A stretch of DNA of 64,000 bases from Notospermus geniculatus (Eukaryota; Nemertea; Pilidiophora; Heteronemertea; Lineidae). Below the pieces are notes generated by a model, which saw only the letters and a program-made list of their open reading frames with translations, was not told the origin of the DNA and made no database searches. This document shows, piece after piece, positions 54,646 through 64,000 of this stretch; the stretch's first letter is position 1, and every line of letters starts with the position of its first letter. The DNA lies in the NCBI GenBank assembly GCA_002633025.1, contig NMRB01000137.1, positions 302,168-366,167 of the forward strand, read 5' to 3'. Position numbers and translations under genes: made by a program.

Positions 54646-55293
54646 ACTTCTATTTGGCGTGTTTTCGCACATTCTGCACCTGCAAACTAAACGTTAATAT
54701 CTTTGAGTGCAGAAATATAGCCATGAAAGTGCACTAATGCCTTGGATCTCGGAGGGTACGGCTCGGAGCAACAATCTACATATACAATGTACATGTACAC
54801 GTACCATAGTAACAGTGCTTTGATTTTGACGAAACTTGCGCACTTTACTTCTACCAGTATAATAAAATGAAGAAAAAAAGAACCGTTTTGGGTGAGTGGT
54901 AGGGTGACCCTAGAAGAAAACGTTTCAACGAAAGGAGAGGTTCGATATGCCACTAATTAAAGTATCGCCGTCACATTTGCTGTAGACGTTAGTGGAGACC
55001 CAAAATACTAGAATACGTGGTTTGCCCAATACGTGCCATCAAATGGCAAAATTTTGAACTCTGACCTATCTGTAACATTGAAAAATGGGTCAAATAAAAG
55101 CCCGTTACATAGGCCGTGTATCGGCCTAATTAGATGCACCTATGATAAAAATTTGGAGTCGACATGATTCCAGCCCGCAGTTCAGGAATTATTGCACCTT
55201 TTGTGTTTTTGGTTTTGGCCAAACCAAGAATCGAATCGGACCCGCACTTAGTGTCATGGGTCATCTGACCTTAGCGGTAATAAGTACATAGTA

Positions 55294-55420
55294 CAGAGTT
55301 TAAGAGATCACACGCTAACGATAACGCTTACGTTAACGCTATTTCTTGCATGTATTTCATGTACAAAAAATATCGTTAACGTAAATGTTACCGTTAGCGT
55401 GTGATCTCTTAAACTCCCTA
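55294..55420. repeat. AGAGTTTAAGAGATCACACGC hairpin
   Basis: GTTTAAGAGATCACACGCTA pairs with its complement, which ends AAACTCCCTA. The interior GATAACG...CGTTAAC is also palindromic. Its arms differ from the CAACGTTATTT members. Confidence 0.82.
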
Positions 55421-55439
55421 TTTTCTGGTCAAATACGAA

Positions 55440-55510
55440 CCGTGCCCTTCTAACGCCCGACGACGACGGAGGACGACGACATATGACGACGATGACGGAC
55501 GACGGACACA
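55440..55510 (+). repeat. GACGAC-rich repeat tail
   Basis: GACGACGACGGAGGACGACG and GACGGACGACGGACAC resemble the 3' tail motif of 180-495. A reversed tail is at 57540-57600. Confidence 0.5.
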
Positions 55511-56223
55511 CCACGACATAAACTCAGCACCCAGTGAGCAAAAAGCAGCCCTCTCCCGTCGAAAACGCTGTAAACTCACAGAACATGTGAAGATAGAAAC
55601 GACGTGCTTTGGGCGCGTTTATCGCTGCGAAAAAAGAAAGGGTGCAGCAGCTATAAAGATTTGACGCGCGATGGTTTTCTAATCATGATATTAGTGGCCG
55701 GTCGATAGAGATTGCAGAAAGAAAACATTGTACACGGCGTAAGTGGCAATTGTGATAACCCTGTTAGGCACAAACCGGTGAAGCAGGCGAAGGAGAAAAG
55801 TCTGTTTTTCTATTTGTGGGCGAATAAAAGACACGTAATTTAACCTCATCTTATTCTGATTAGCGGTCGTATGAAACGGTCTCGGTAACAGATATCAAGT
55901 GCATATCCGTGTTTGTCCTCGCTGAATGCCATACACAATGGCCCATGACCACACGTCATGAATTTGAATGCTCAGATACAAAAAGCACGCTGTGAGGCGA
56001 TGAATTCGTAAATATTTTTAGCTGAAAATGGTTGGTCTTTATAACGATCGAATACCGTTGCATTCCCATCTTGTAACAACGGTTTAGCAACCACCAATGA
56101 TATTTCCCGAATGCTAGGCCTCTGACTGAAGGTTGAAATTCCCACGCAGGGAACAAAGTGTACCAAAACGCTCAATGTGTTGGAGAAATCACAAAAACTC
56201 AATAATACTTGCGAACAAAAAAC

Positions 56224-57044
56224 GGCTTACTGGAATTAGCGCAAAATAAAAATGCGCAATGGGATAATGCGCAACAGAATTGACCTCGATCCAGGCTTTC
56301 TTGCGCGTCCGATAGCATTGTGTGGGCAGCCTGGCTTCGGGTTTTGGGATTCCCAGAAGGGCGCATGCATTATGTTGAGAGGCACTCTGATGTGTGGATC
56401 ACTGTCTGTTGGGTATGTACACACTACACTACCTATATAGGATGTTCTGCAACAGGAAAATTCCGAAATCAAAGTTGATCAAAATTTGCGGAAACTAAAC
56501 TACTTCTGACTGAACAGTTGCACTTTTCGGATAATTTAGATATTCATAAAATGTTTCACGCCGAGATTTCTCTACTCTACAGATGAAAAGTTGACTTTGT
56601 GAGGACTTTTATTCATCCCAAGCCAGGCCATGCCATGTCATGAACAAATCGGCAGTAGTGACACCATGCGGCCGTTGATTTTCTCGCTTGTGATTGGCTG
56701 TCTATTTTTAAATGCGGATGTAAACATTTCCACGTGCCATTTCATCAAAGCATTAGTAGTTACAATTGCGCCGCACGGTGTCACTACTGCCGATTTGTTC
56801 ATGGTATGCCATGGCCTGGCTTGGGATGAATAAAAGTCCTCACAAAGTCAACTTTTCATCTGTAGAGNCATGACCCTTCAAGAATGATGATCACGTCTCG
56901 GGTCCATGGGACATGAAACACCGCATGATTGGCGAGATTCGAACGGAAGTCTATTCTTTTAATGGTGTGTTTTTGAATAATGATATCTCCCCTTTGCGCA
57001 TTTTGATATTGCGCATTTTTGTTTTGCGCAAATTCCAGTAAGCC
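56224..57044. mobile_element. Mutator-like foldback, GGCTTACTGGAAT ends, 9-bp duplication
   Basis: Termini GGCTTACTGGAATTAGCGCA and near complement, flanked on both sides by ACAAAAAAC (56215-56223, 57045-57053). Arms contain repeated TGCGCAA/TTGCGCA phrases. The outer bases match 19336-20090, whose arms are different. A nested inverted repeat fills its centre. Confidence 0.92.
56575..56867. mobile_element. Nested hairpin inside the Mutator-like element
   Basis: Arms of over 120 bp, starting CTCTACAGATGAAAAGTTG and ending in the complement. They include GCCAGGCCATGCCATG and GGCAGTAGTGACACC. An N follows at 56868. Confidence 0.88.
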
Positions 57045-57150
57045 ACAAAAAACAACGAGGACAGGTGGAGTGCCGTTAAGTCCATGGAGTTGCGACACGA
57101 TTAAACAGCGATCGACGGGAAAGACGATCTGTTAAAAAACCGTTATCCTT

Positions 57151-57492
57151 TAGGCGGCGTATCCATAGACTGTTCGCTTGCGGCATGTTCCCTTATTCCG
57201 TGGACTTGAGCCGTTAGGACAATAAGACCAGGGCTGACCGCACAGAAAGTCCGACAGTGCTACCGGCGCCTATCGGGAGTTAGTTACAACGCATTTGCCC
57301 ATTAATTAAACTGCCGATAGGCACCGAAAGCACTATCAGAGTTTCTGTGCGGTCGGCCCTGACCTTGTGCCCTATGGGAACGGCCAGTAAGCAAATCAAT
57401 GGTTCATTCTGTCTGTGGTGCGTCACAAGGTCACAAGCGAACAGGTAACAAGAAAACATGCCACAAAGGAACAGCCTATGGATAGCAGCCTT
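57151..57492. mobile_element. Inverted-repeat element with nested hairpin
   Basis: TTAGGCGGCGTATCCATAG pairs imperfectly with CTATGGATAGCAGCC; GTTCGCTTG and ACATGCC-type phrases also pair. It houses 57230-57360. Confidence 0.7.
57230..57360. mobile_element. Nested hairpin, AGGGCTGACCGCACAGAAA ends, GACC duplication
   Basis: AGGGCTGACCGCACAGAAA pairs with TTTCTGTGCGGTCGGCCCT. GACC lies on both sides (57226-57229, 57361-57364), fitting a 4-bp target duplication. Confidence 0.82.
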
Positions 57493-57539
57493 AGAGAGCC
57501 TAGTCCAAGTATTTCGGCCTACACACAACCTGCCTTTTT

Positions 57540-58312
57540 AGCTCACCCAGTGTGAGCTTATACCACACTGGTTCGTCCGTCGTCATCGTCGCAAGCAATA
57601 TTTCGTTTAAGAAGGGCACATCTTGGGGTATTGATCAGCCGCGCGTATTGCCAAAAGATGGCAGCGAAGTTATAGCGGACCGATACACAGGAAAATCCAC
57701 GTGATTGGTGCTCGAACAAGAGTGAATGGGTCCGCGCTATATGCGTTGAATTGGGCCGTAGTGACACCTATTGGTCATCTCCCTGACAGCTCCTATTCCA
57801 AACTTCATGCCCATGTACTCCAGCGTCATAAATCTCCGCAGACTAATTTTCGCCGAAATCTGACGTGGTGTGAGTAATACATCAAGATAACTTGTATGCG
57901 TATGCCAAATATCGGCCCAATTACGCTTCAAAAATGGCCGTCCATCAGTCGTCTTGAAAGAAATGACGTTTTTCAATATTATCATCACAAAATAAAAACA
58001 AGAATAGAATATTCTAGCCTGTTGTGAATTTGTATCTAGCTTACCTTATGTTGGACCTAGGTGTGCGTTTTTGTCTACATTTTGACCACGATCTTATGAC
58101 CCTGGAACATTTCAACTTTAAAATAATGTCATTCATTCTTCTCGTACATTTATATCCAGGTGTTTACATGGTCCCTGGGCCATTTCATTGGATGATGAGG
58201 TCGTTGCTTTTTATTTGTTCCAGATTCTCCGCATATGATATGTCCTCGGGGAAAGAAGGATTTCCTAACGTTTAAAAAATATTCATAGTGCGGATAGAAA
58301 CGATTAAACATG
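57540..58312. other. Repeat fragments and intergenic sequence
   Basis: 57540-57600 is a reversed GTGAGCTAAAA/GACGACGGACG tail. 57645-57795 is a fragment of the 51058 family. No gene in the remainder. Confidence 0.5.
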
Positions 58313-58568
58313 TTAAAGATAATGTATCACGGATATTTTCGCGGGCCACGAAATTCATTGTTTATTTACATTTTGTTTGTTTATGTCCAGGCTTTCTTTG
58401 TCTTATGAGTAAATTGTTGGTGGCATGCCCCTCTAGAAACTCTGTTGATTCCAAAAGTATTCGTTTTGGTGGGTTGCCATGTCGCAAAAGTCCAAAATAA
58501 CATAATGTAAACATTCATGTTTACAAACATTGAATGTAAACAATGAAGTCGTGATATATTATCTTTAA
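58313..58568. mobile_element. TTAA-flanked element, copy 3 (intact)
   Basis: Same length and ends as 39838-40093, flanked by TTAA. It supports the reconstruction of the empty site in the interrupted copy 28783-29180. Confidence 0.88.
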
Positions 58569-60484
58569 ACGTGGTCGCAAGGTCGGGGTATGGGAGTGGG
58601 CACACTTTACTTCGCGTTGCGTGTCAAAACCAAGGTAGCGGACGTCATACACTCCCCGAAACAATACAGTATTAAAGGGAATTCGTCGCGGCAGTCAAAA
58701 ATGACACTAGGAATAATTTCGAGGCCCTCGAAATTCAGAATTTCAAAATTATAAATTTCATATTTTAGCAGATATCTCTTGATGAGGCTAGATTTGCAGT
58801 TGACCACGTTGACCGTGTTCTAAATGCTATTCGAAGGCAGCAAAGCCTCAGAAGTTGTGCAAATTTGCTCTTAGTAGGCAATAAATTCCCGATACGTGTA
58901 AAGTAATAGATTCAAAGTGGCGGCATTTGATTCTCTATTCGGACACCTTGACTGGCATGATCTGTTCTCTTTAATACGGCATACATTTGGATTTTGCCGT
59001 CCTGCAATACTGTAGTCCCACTCGTGACTACAATGTCCTGCATCCCTAGAATCCTTGATCTACTGGTATCTCCATGCGTTGCACGAGGAATCTAATTTCC
59101 AGGTGACCATTACTGACACCTCTCCGTTTGAGACAACACTTCTCATGTAATTATCTATTTTGTCTTTCCTCTGACATCCAATCATCAGGAGGTTAATTTG
59201 ATGAATGACACATCATCTTGTGGCTAAGTTGATCTGTAGTCGCCGAACAACCTGAATAATACGGTCTTTTCCCTGCGTTTTGTAATGTCAATAGCTGTTG
59301 GTGAGGGTTTTGACTGAGTTACTGTGTTGACACTGACTTAGCATCCGACTCAGAGAATTCCGATGAATTCAACTGTTCCTCCAATACCGTTTAGTATACA
59401 AATCTATAATTATCATACTGAGGTGGCGGACAAGGGCCTATTTTCCACGCCTACCATGTCCAAGCTACTCATTCGTGAATATTGATTTGATCAGATGTAC
59501 CCGCGTGAACTTGGCCAGGAATCCGCCCCCTGGTATCCGCTTCCATTCATGGCTATTTCATACACTCTGAGCGGTATTGGGGGAACTATCCAGTATTTCC
59601 CAAGCGATGACCTAGAACTTGTATAAATTATAGGGCCGTTCAGACGACAAGCCAAAATAATACGTTCAGATTCGATCCCATCGAATTCTGGACCGGATGT
59701 GTTTCACGTTTTTTTGGCAGCGTTTGCACACTGTTACCATTTGGTTACGCATGATAATTGCTGCCATAAAGTCACTAGCTGAACAACTTCCACGGGATAG
59801 TCTTTGGACAGTTACTATCTGACAACAAACTTTCGACAGAAAACTGTCACGTGGAGCAGCGCCTAATCTGGTCACATTCCGACTTCAAATTACTCTTGTG
59901 GAACTCTCCACAGTGATTGCGGTCAGTGGATGAATAAAAACTACATCAGTGCGCATCAATCGACGTCATCTTCGGATGTACTTCGGCATTTTCCGTCGGG
60001 CCTCCGTTCATATCTCGACTGTATTACGGGCGCCATCTTGCGCAGTGATACAGCAGTAAATTCTACCGCACTGCGCCGGTAGTGACGAAGCGTGACCGCG
60101 TAACATCCTAGCTGCATCCGCATTGAATAGCCCCTTAAACAACGACAATTTTGCTCGTAATTCAAAATAAATCGTGTACATCGCTGCTGAATATATTTAC
60201 TCCATCATGAAACAGGTGTTAAACAGGCGTTTGTAGCAGGTTTTTTCGGTGTTTTTGGTGATCTACTTGATTACGACATTTTGCAGTTTACCGGCCATCT
60301 TGTTTGTCACATGACCAGATGAGATCACATCACCACTGAAAATAAATAGTCCTTGCATCATGGCGGCCATGATACGTCAGAGTCAATGACGACGAAATAA
60401 AAGAGGAAAGTCATGACTCAGTAGTTCAGAGTGCAATGCGCATGCGCCCAATGTCTCGCTAGGATCTTAGAGGTGAATAAAAAG
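58569..60484. other. Intergenic sequence with repeat fragments
   Basis: 59632-59930 is a left half of the GGGCCGTTTAGACGAC family (compare 25285). 59955-60090 matches 34040-34170. No gene, RNA or complete element is recognised. Confidence 0.45.
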
Positions 60485-60600
60485 ACCCATATTCTAGGAG
60501 CCTCCTTATCTCTAAGGTCCACTTTAAGCTTTTGTATTCTACCCTGCAAACATTAGCTAAAGGTAAACCTTAGAGTTAAGGAAGCTTCAAGAATACGGCC
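60485..60600. repeat. Hairpin, CTCCTTATCTCTAAGG family
   Basis: CATATTCTAGGAGCCTCCTT pairs imperfectly with AAGGAAGCTTCAAGAATACGG. Loop and arms match 53686-53792. Confidence 0.8.
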
Positions 60601-60993
60601 AATAGCATTTCAAATTACTTCGTCGTTCCCCATCATAAGTGTTGTGTTGGTTTCATGACTTGTTGTATTAATACTTTCAGGACTGTATCGCATGATAAGT
60701 CATCATTCATAACAAATACGAAAATGAAAGCAGCGTCTCGCTATTTCGGGACATCCGATACGTAAACAGACTCTCAATGAACACCTCGTCGCGAATAAAC
60801 AACACCAATTTTCATTACCTCGGCGTTTTCTATTGATAAAATAATTTATTGGAGTTTTCCTAATGGCCCTCAGTGACTACCTGTGGTTATTGGATTAGGC
60901 GGTGTATGCAGATTTCGGTTGTCAAGTTGCTCTGTCGACTCGTTGATACATTTGCTGTTGATACAGAAATGATCGTATCACTTCTTGAGACCT

Positions 60994-61103
60994 GGGGCCT
61001 GTTTCATAAAGTGTCATTAAGCTAATGGTACCATTAACGTTAATGCATTTACTATTTGGTTAAAGCTGCCATTAGCTTAAAGTCACTTTTTGAAACAGGT
61101 CCC
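60994..61103. repeat. Hairpin, GGGGCCTGTTTCATAAAGTG family
   Basis: Third member of the family at 45545-45768. It includes AGCTAATGGTACC and its complement, and ACCATTAACGTTAATG at the centre. Confidence 0.88.
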
Positions 61104-62178
61104 TGAACGTGCTTCAAAACATCAACGCAAGAACGATGTTCAAAGCCCCATCTTTGATTCACGGAGTACATGTAGCCTCCACCGCAAAACTTCTGTCCAG
61201 TTAACGCAAAAAAGTTCCAAAATTGTGTAAACCCATATTCTGAGGTTAGCTTTATCTAATGGCATCGAAATTTCCTGAAGAGCACGAAAACCTCAAAATT
61301 TCGATGATCTCGAATATCTCAGAAAAACACTCAACATATTTTGATGAACAAAGCCCCAAATCCTTAGAAAGTTCCACTCTATCAACACTGCAACAAAAAT
61401 CATAAAACAAATACAAGTTTGATTTTTAGTTTTTTTCTGATGAACTCTTACATAATGACGACATTTCCAAAATTTTGATGCAGAAATATGACCAATTTCA
61501 TGTGGAAAATACCGCAAATTGGCCCAATCGTGTCTTTGAAATGTTCAAGGTATCAGTTGTAGATAAACATCGTTTTTACAGTGATTACAAAGCGCGTTAT
61601 GACTAGCGACACCAGACAATAAACGTGGATTTTGTTCGTCGAGACCAAAATTGATAGGCTATCTTCTTCCGCAGAATCATAGGGTGACTATACTGTCATG
61701 AGCTCATCAAAGCAATACATTTATTAAACACCTACCGCTGCTTTGGTGGTATCATAGAAAGAATAAATACGAGCCGCATGATTAGAATAATGGTGTATGA
61801 CAGCTGTGGACTCAACAGCTGTAATTGAAATGTCAATCCTTCGATTGGAGGCTTAGTGTTTTAATCAATTTATATTGGCGATCAGAGACAGACGGACGGA
61901 AGATGAGTTTGAAAGAATGTTATCAAGGAATTTTAGGTAAAGACTTAGTGAACATGGTGAAGCGGATGTAATATCGGCTGTTGTCCGCATCTTAGATCAG
62001 CGCACTTGTATTGACCTCAGTCTGTCGTTTTGAAAGTAGCTAAGTTTCCTTGTGACATGTAGCCTACTCCTCGGGCTTTCAGAAACCCATCGTGACATTT
62101 ATCAGTGCGCAAATCCTTAGACTGGTAGTGAACAACAGGGTTCTAGGAAATATACACAGTTTACGAACTCCGTGTTTA
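61104..62178. other. Intergenic sequence without a recognisable gene
   Basis: AT-rich, with no inverted repeat longer than about 15 bp. A 22-codon ATG frame near 61900 contains a GGTAAAG donor-like site, but nothing else supports an exon. Confidence 0.4.
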
Positions 62179-62460
62179 AAAGGGAGATAGAAGTAAAAGT
62201 AGAAAATAAGAAGTGGGAAATTTTGGAATTTTGCGCGAATTTTTCAATTTCTCAACTTGGGAGAAAAGTTTCCCCGTTTTGAGAAATTTTCTTAAAATGA
62301 CACGGCATTTTGTCTGATTTTTCGGGCGATATTTCTCAAAATGAGAAAAAAATTCTCCCAACTTGAGCCATTGAAAAATTCGCGAAAAATTGATTTCAAA
62401 ATTCCCCATTTCTTATTTTCCAAGTGGAAAATAAAAGTGTTTTTATTTCTTACTCCCTTT
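62179..62460. mobile_element. AAAGGGAG hairpin with TA flanks
   Basis: AAAGGGAGATAGAAGTAAAAG and its near complement close the element, with TA on both sides. TTTCTCAACTTGGGAGAA and TTCTCCCAACTTGAG pair inside. Almost the full 282 bp forms one stem. Confidence 0.85.
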
Positions 62461-62462
62461 TA

Positions 62463-63186
62463 AGTTAGTTCGAGAGTCGAAAGTCGTCGTGATATTGATT
62501 AATAAAGTCTCATATCATTCTGAATGTCAATTTCATATTTTTCGTACCCGAGAACACTGGGCCATTCTTTGATAAACGTGGCACCTTCGGGTGGAAGGTA
62601 AATTGTACTTATTATGTAACAACCTATCCACCCTGAGTGGAGACATACCATATCCTACAGACTTTATATGGCCATTTGGACCATTTTGTTCGCCTACGAA
62701 ATAATGGAATTTATAATTATAGTGTAGAACGAAAACTGCGATAGCATTTTGTGGATCATACTTGAACGCAGTAGCTATTTCGACCAGGTAAATCTGACCT
62801 CTGGCGCAGATGCCAAAGTCAAAGAGAAGCCAGCGTGACCTTTCAGCAACCGACTAGTTAAACACAAGCGGTTGGGAAGCATGCCTTGTTATTTCCGATT
62901 CTCTTCCTGTGTCTTACTGATATCGCTGCCGCTGCGGTTTCCGGTGGCCAGCAGTTAATCTCGGAGGAATCCATCAGGATGGTCGCACCTGATGACTAAA
63001 GTACACAGTGAAGGTGTACCGTGCCAAGGCGAGTGACGGTCAGCGTGATTACAAGACAACGTAGGCTAACAATATTTTTATAACACAAGGCTTCGTGCAC
63101 ACTGAAAGCAAACTGGCGAAGCGGCGTGGCGAGGCGAAGCCAAGCGAATTCGTGCCAACACAGCGCTTATCAGGGATTCCAGGTAC
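62463..63186. other. Intergenic sequence without a recognisable gene
   Basis: No gene found. 63090-63165 holds CACACTG and repeated GGCGA(A)GC phrases that resemble the ends of 41143-41635, but the partner arm was not found. Confidence 0.4.
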
Positions 63187-64000
63187 TACAGTCGTCCTCA
63201 AAATTATTCATACCCCATAAAAATTATAGGAAAAATATCTAAAAAATACACATCAGCTGAACTGGCACGTCTTAGGCTTCATTGAATGGCTTTTAATCGG
63301 AATGTACAGAGATTTAAAAAATATGGCCTAAATGTCACAGAGATATCACAATTTCAAAATATCATGAAAAACTCAACTTTTTAAAATTTCAAATATTTGA
63401 TTCGAAATCGAAATCATGTCATCCTATGACCAATTCTAAAAACTGCAGTAAAGAAAGTTTTCGAAAATCTCACTTCGATTTTGTGAAATAAGAAAATATC
63501 ATTTGAATTTTCATACTTGATACTTTGATAATTTCAAGAATTTGGGAAAAAAATCCAATGCCATCAGGCTCACATAGTCAAATGAAAAAGATCCCAACGT
63601 AATTTTCTGAGTTGTTCAATCATATGAGATAGTAATTTCAATAAATGGCAAAAAAATGAAGAAAAAGCATCGAAATCACCAGTTTTGCAAAATTATGCCG
63701 CAAAAACGAAGAGGAATATTCATGCCAATATTTCTTCACAAAGTTTCCATGATAAGGTAGTATGATACATGTATGAAATCAATTTCGAATCAAATATCTG
63801 AAATTTTCCAAAGTTAGGTTTTTCATGTTATTTTGAAATTGTGATATCTCTGTGATATTTTGGACATATTTTTAAAATCTCTATACATTCCGATTAAAAG
63901 TCATTCAATGAAGCCTAAGACGTGCCAGTTCAGCTGATGTGTATTTTTTAGATATTTTTCCTATAATTTTTCATGGGGTATGAATAATTTTGAGGACGAC
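63187..64000. mobile_element. Foldback ending at the window edge, ATACCCCAT arms
   Basis: GTCGTCCTCAAAATTATTC pairs with GAATAATTTTGAGGACGAC at 64000. The inner arms (ACATCAGCTGAACTGGCACG, AATGTACAGAGATT) match 35703-36495, but the outer roughly 14 nt differ. The expected right flank lies outside the window. Confidence 0.85.

Noticed and set aside
61880-61970. Short coding exon with GGTAAAG donor
   Set aside because: Only 11 codons before the donor, and no partner exon or homology.

Overview
This is eukaryotic, mostly non-coding DNA, most likely from a marine invertebrate deuterostome (an echinoderm, hemichordate or lancelet would all fit). The reasons are: AT-leaning intergenic sequence with no operons, tRNA-derived SINE heads, Crypton-type tyrosine recombinase sequence, ACATGTACATGTAC microsatellites, many TAGGCCTA octamers, two assembly gaps, and a very dense population of inverted-repeat (foldback/MITE) elements. 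The species cannot be fixed from sequence alone.

Protein-coding content is thin. (1) A 332-codon open frame at 3487-4485 of unknown function, whose last codons and stop are the first unit of a 56-bp minisatellite. (2) Three copies (5853-6027, 16961-17135, 29895-30069) of an apparent first exon of a small secreted-protein family. Each is exactly 175 nt from ATG to a phase-1 GTAAGG/GTAGGG donor. (3) A decayed Crypton/DUF3504-like tyrosine recombinase on the minus strand (13530-15620) plus a duplicated piece of it (12420-12703). No other frame could be tied to a known family.

Layout. 1-3451: dispersed-repeat 3' end, then a large foldback with two nested elements. 3487-5220: the ORF and its minisatellite with two hairpin insertions. 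5450-12419 and 16579-22210: two direct copies of one ancestral segment carrying the secreted-protein exon, separated by Crypton sequence. Pairwise comparison gives empty sites for four later insertions and dates them after the duplication. 22211-32891: hairpin clusters, SINE-like pieces, the third exon copy and two more large foldbacks. 33000-46690: mostly featureless sequence with foldbacks, TTAA-flanked elements, nested palindromes and minisatellites. 46697-48747: a 2-kb foldback with an 8-bp target duplication and an internal gap. 48756-64000: SINE heads, hairpins, a Mutator-like foldback with a 9-bp target duplication, and a foldback ending at the window edge.

The genes do not form a pathway. 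The window is best read as a mobile-element archive. Its strongest signals are the TAGGCCTA octamers, which in four aligned repeat pairs appear as a clean 6-bp gain at a TA dinucleotide; sets of hairpins that share short termini but have unrelated arms; and the conserved secreted-protein exon.
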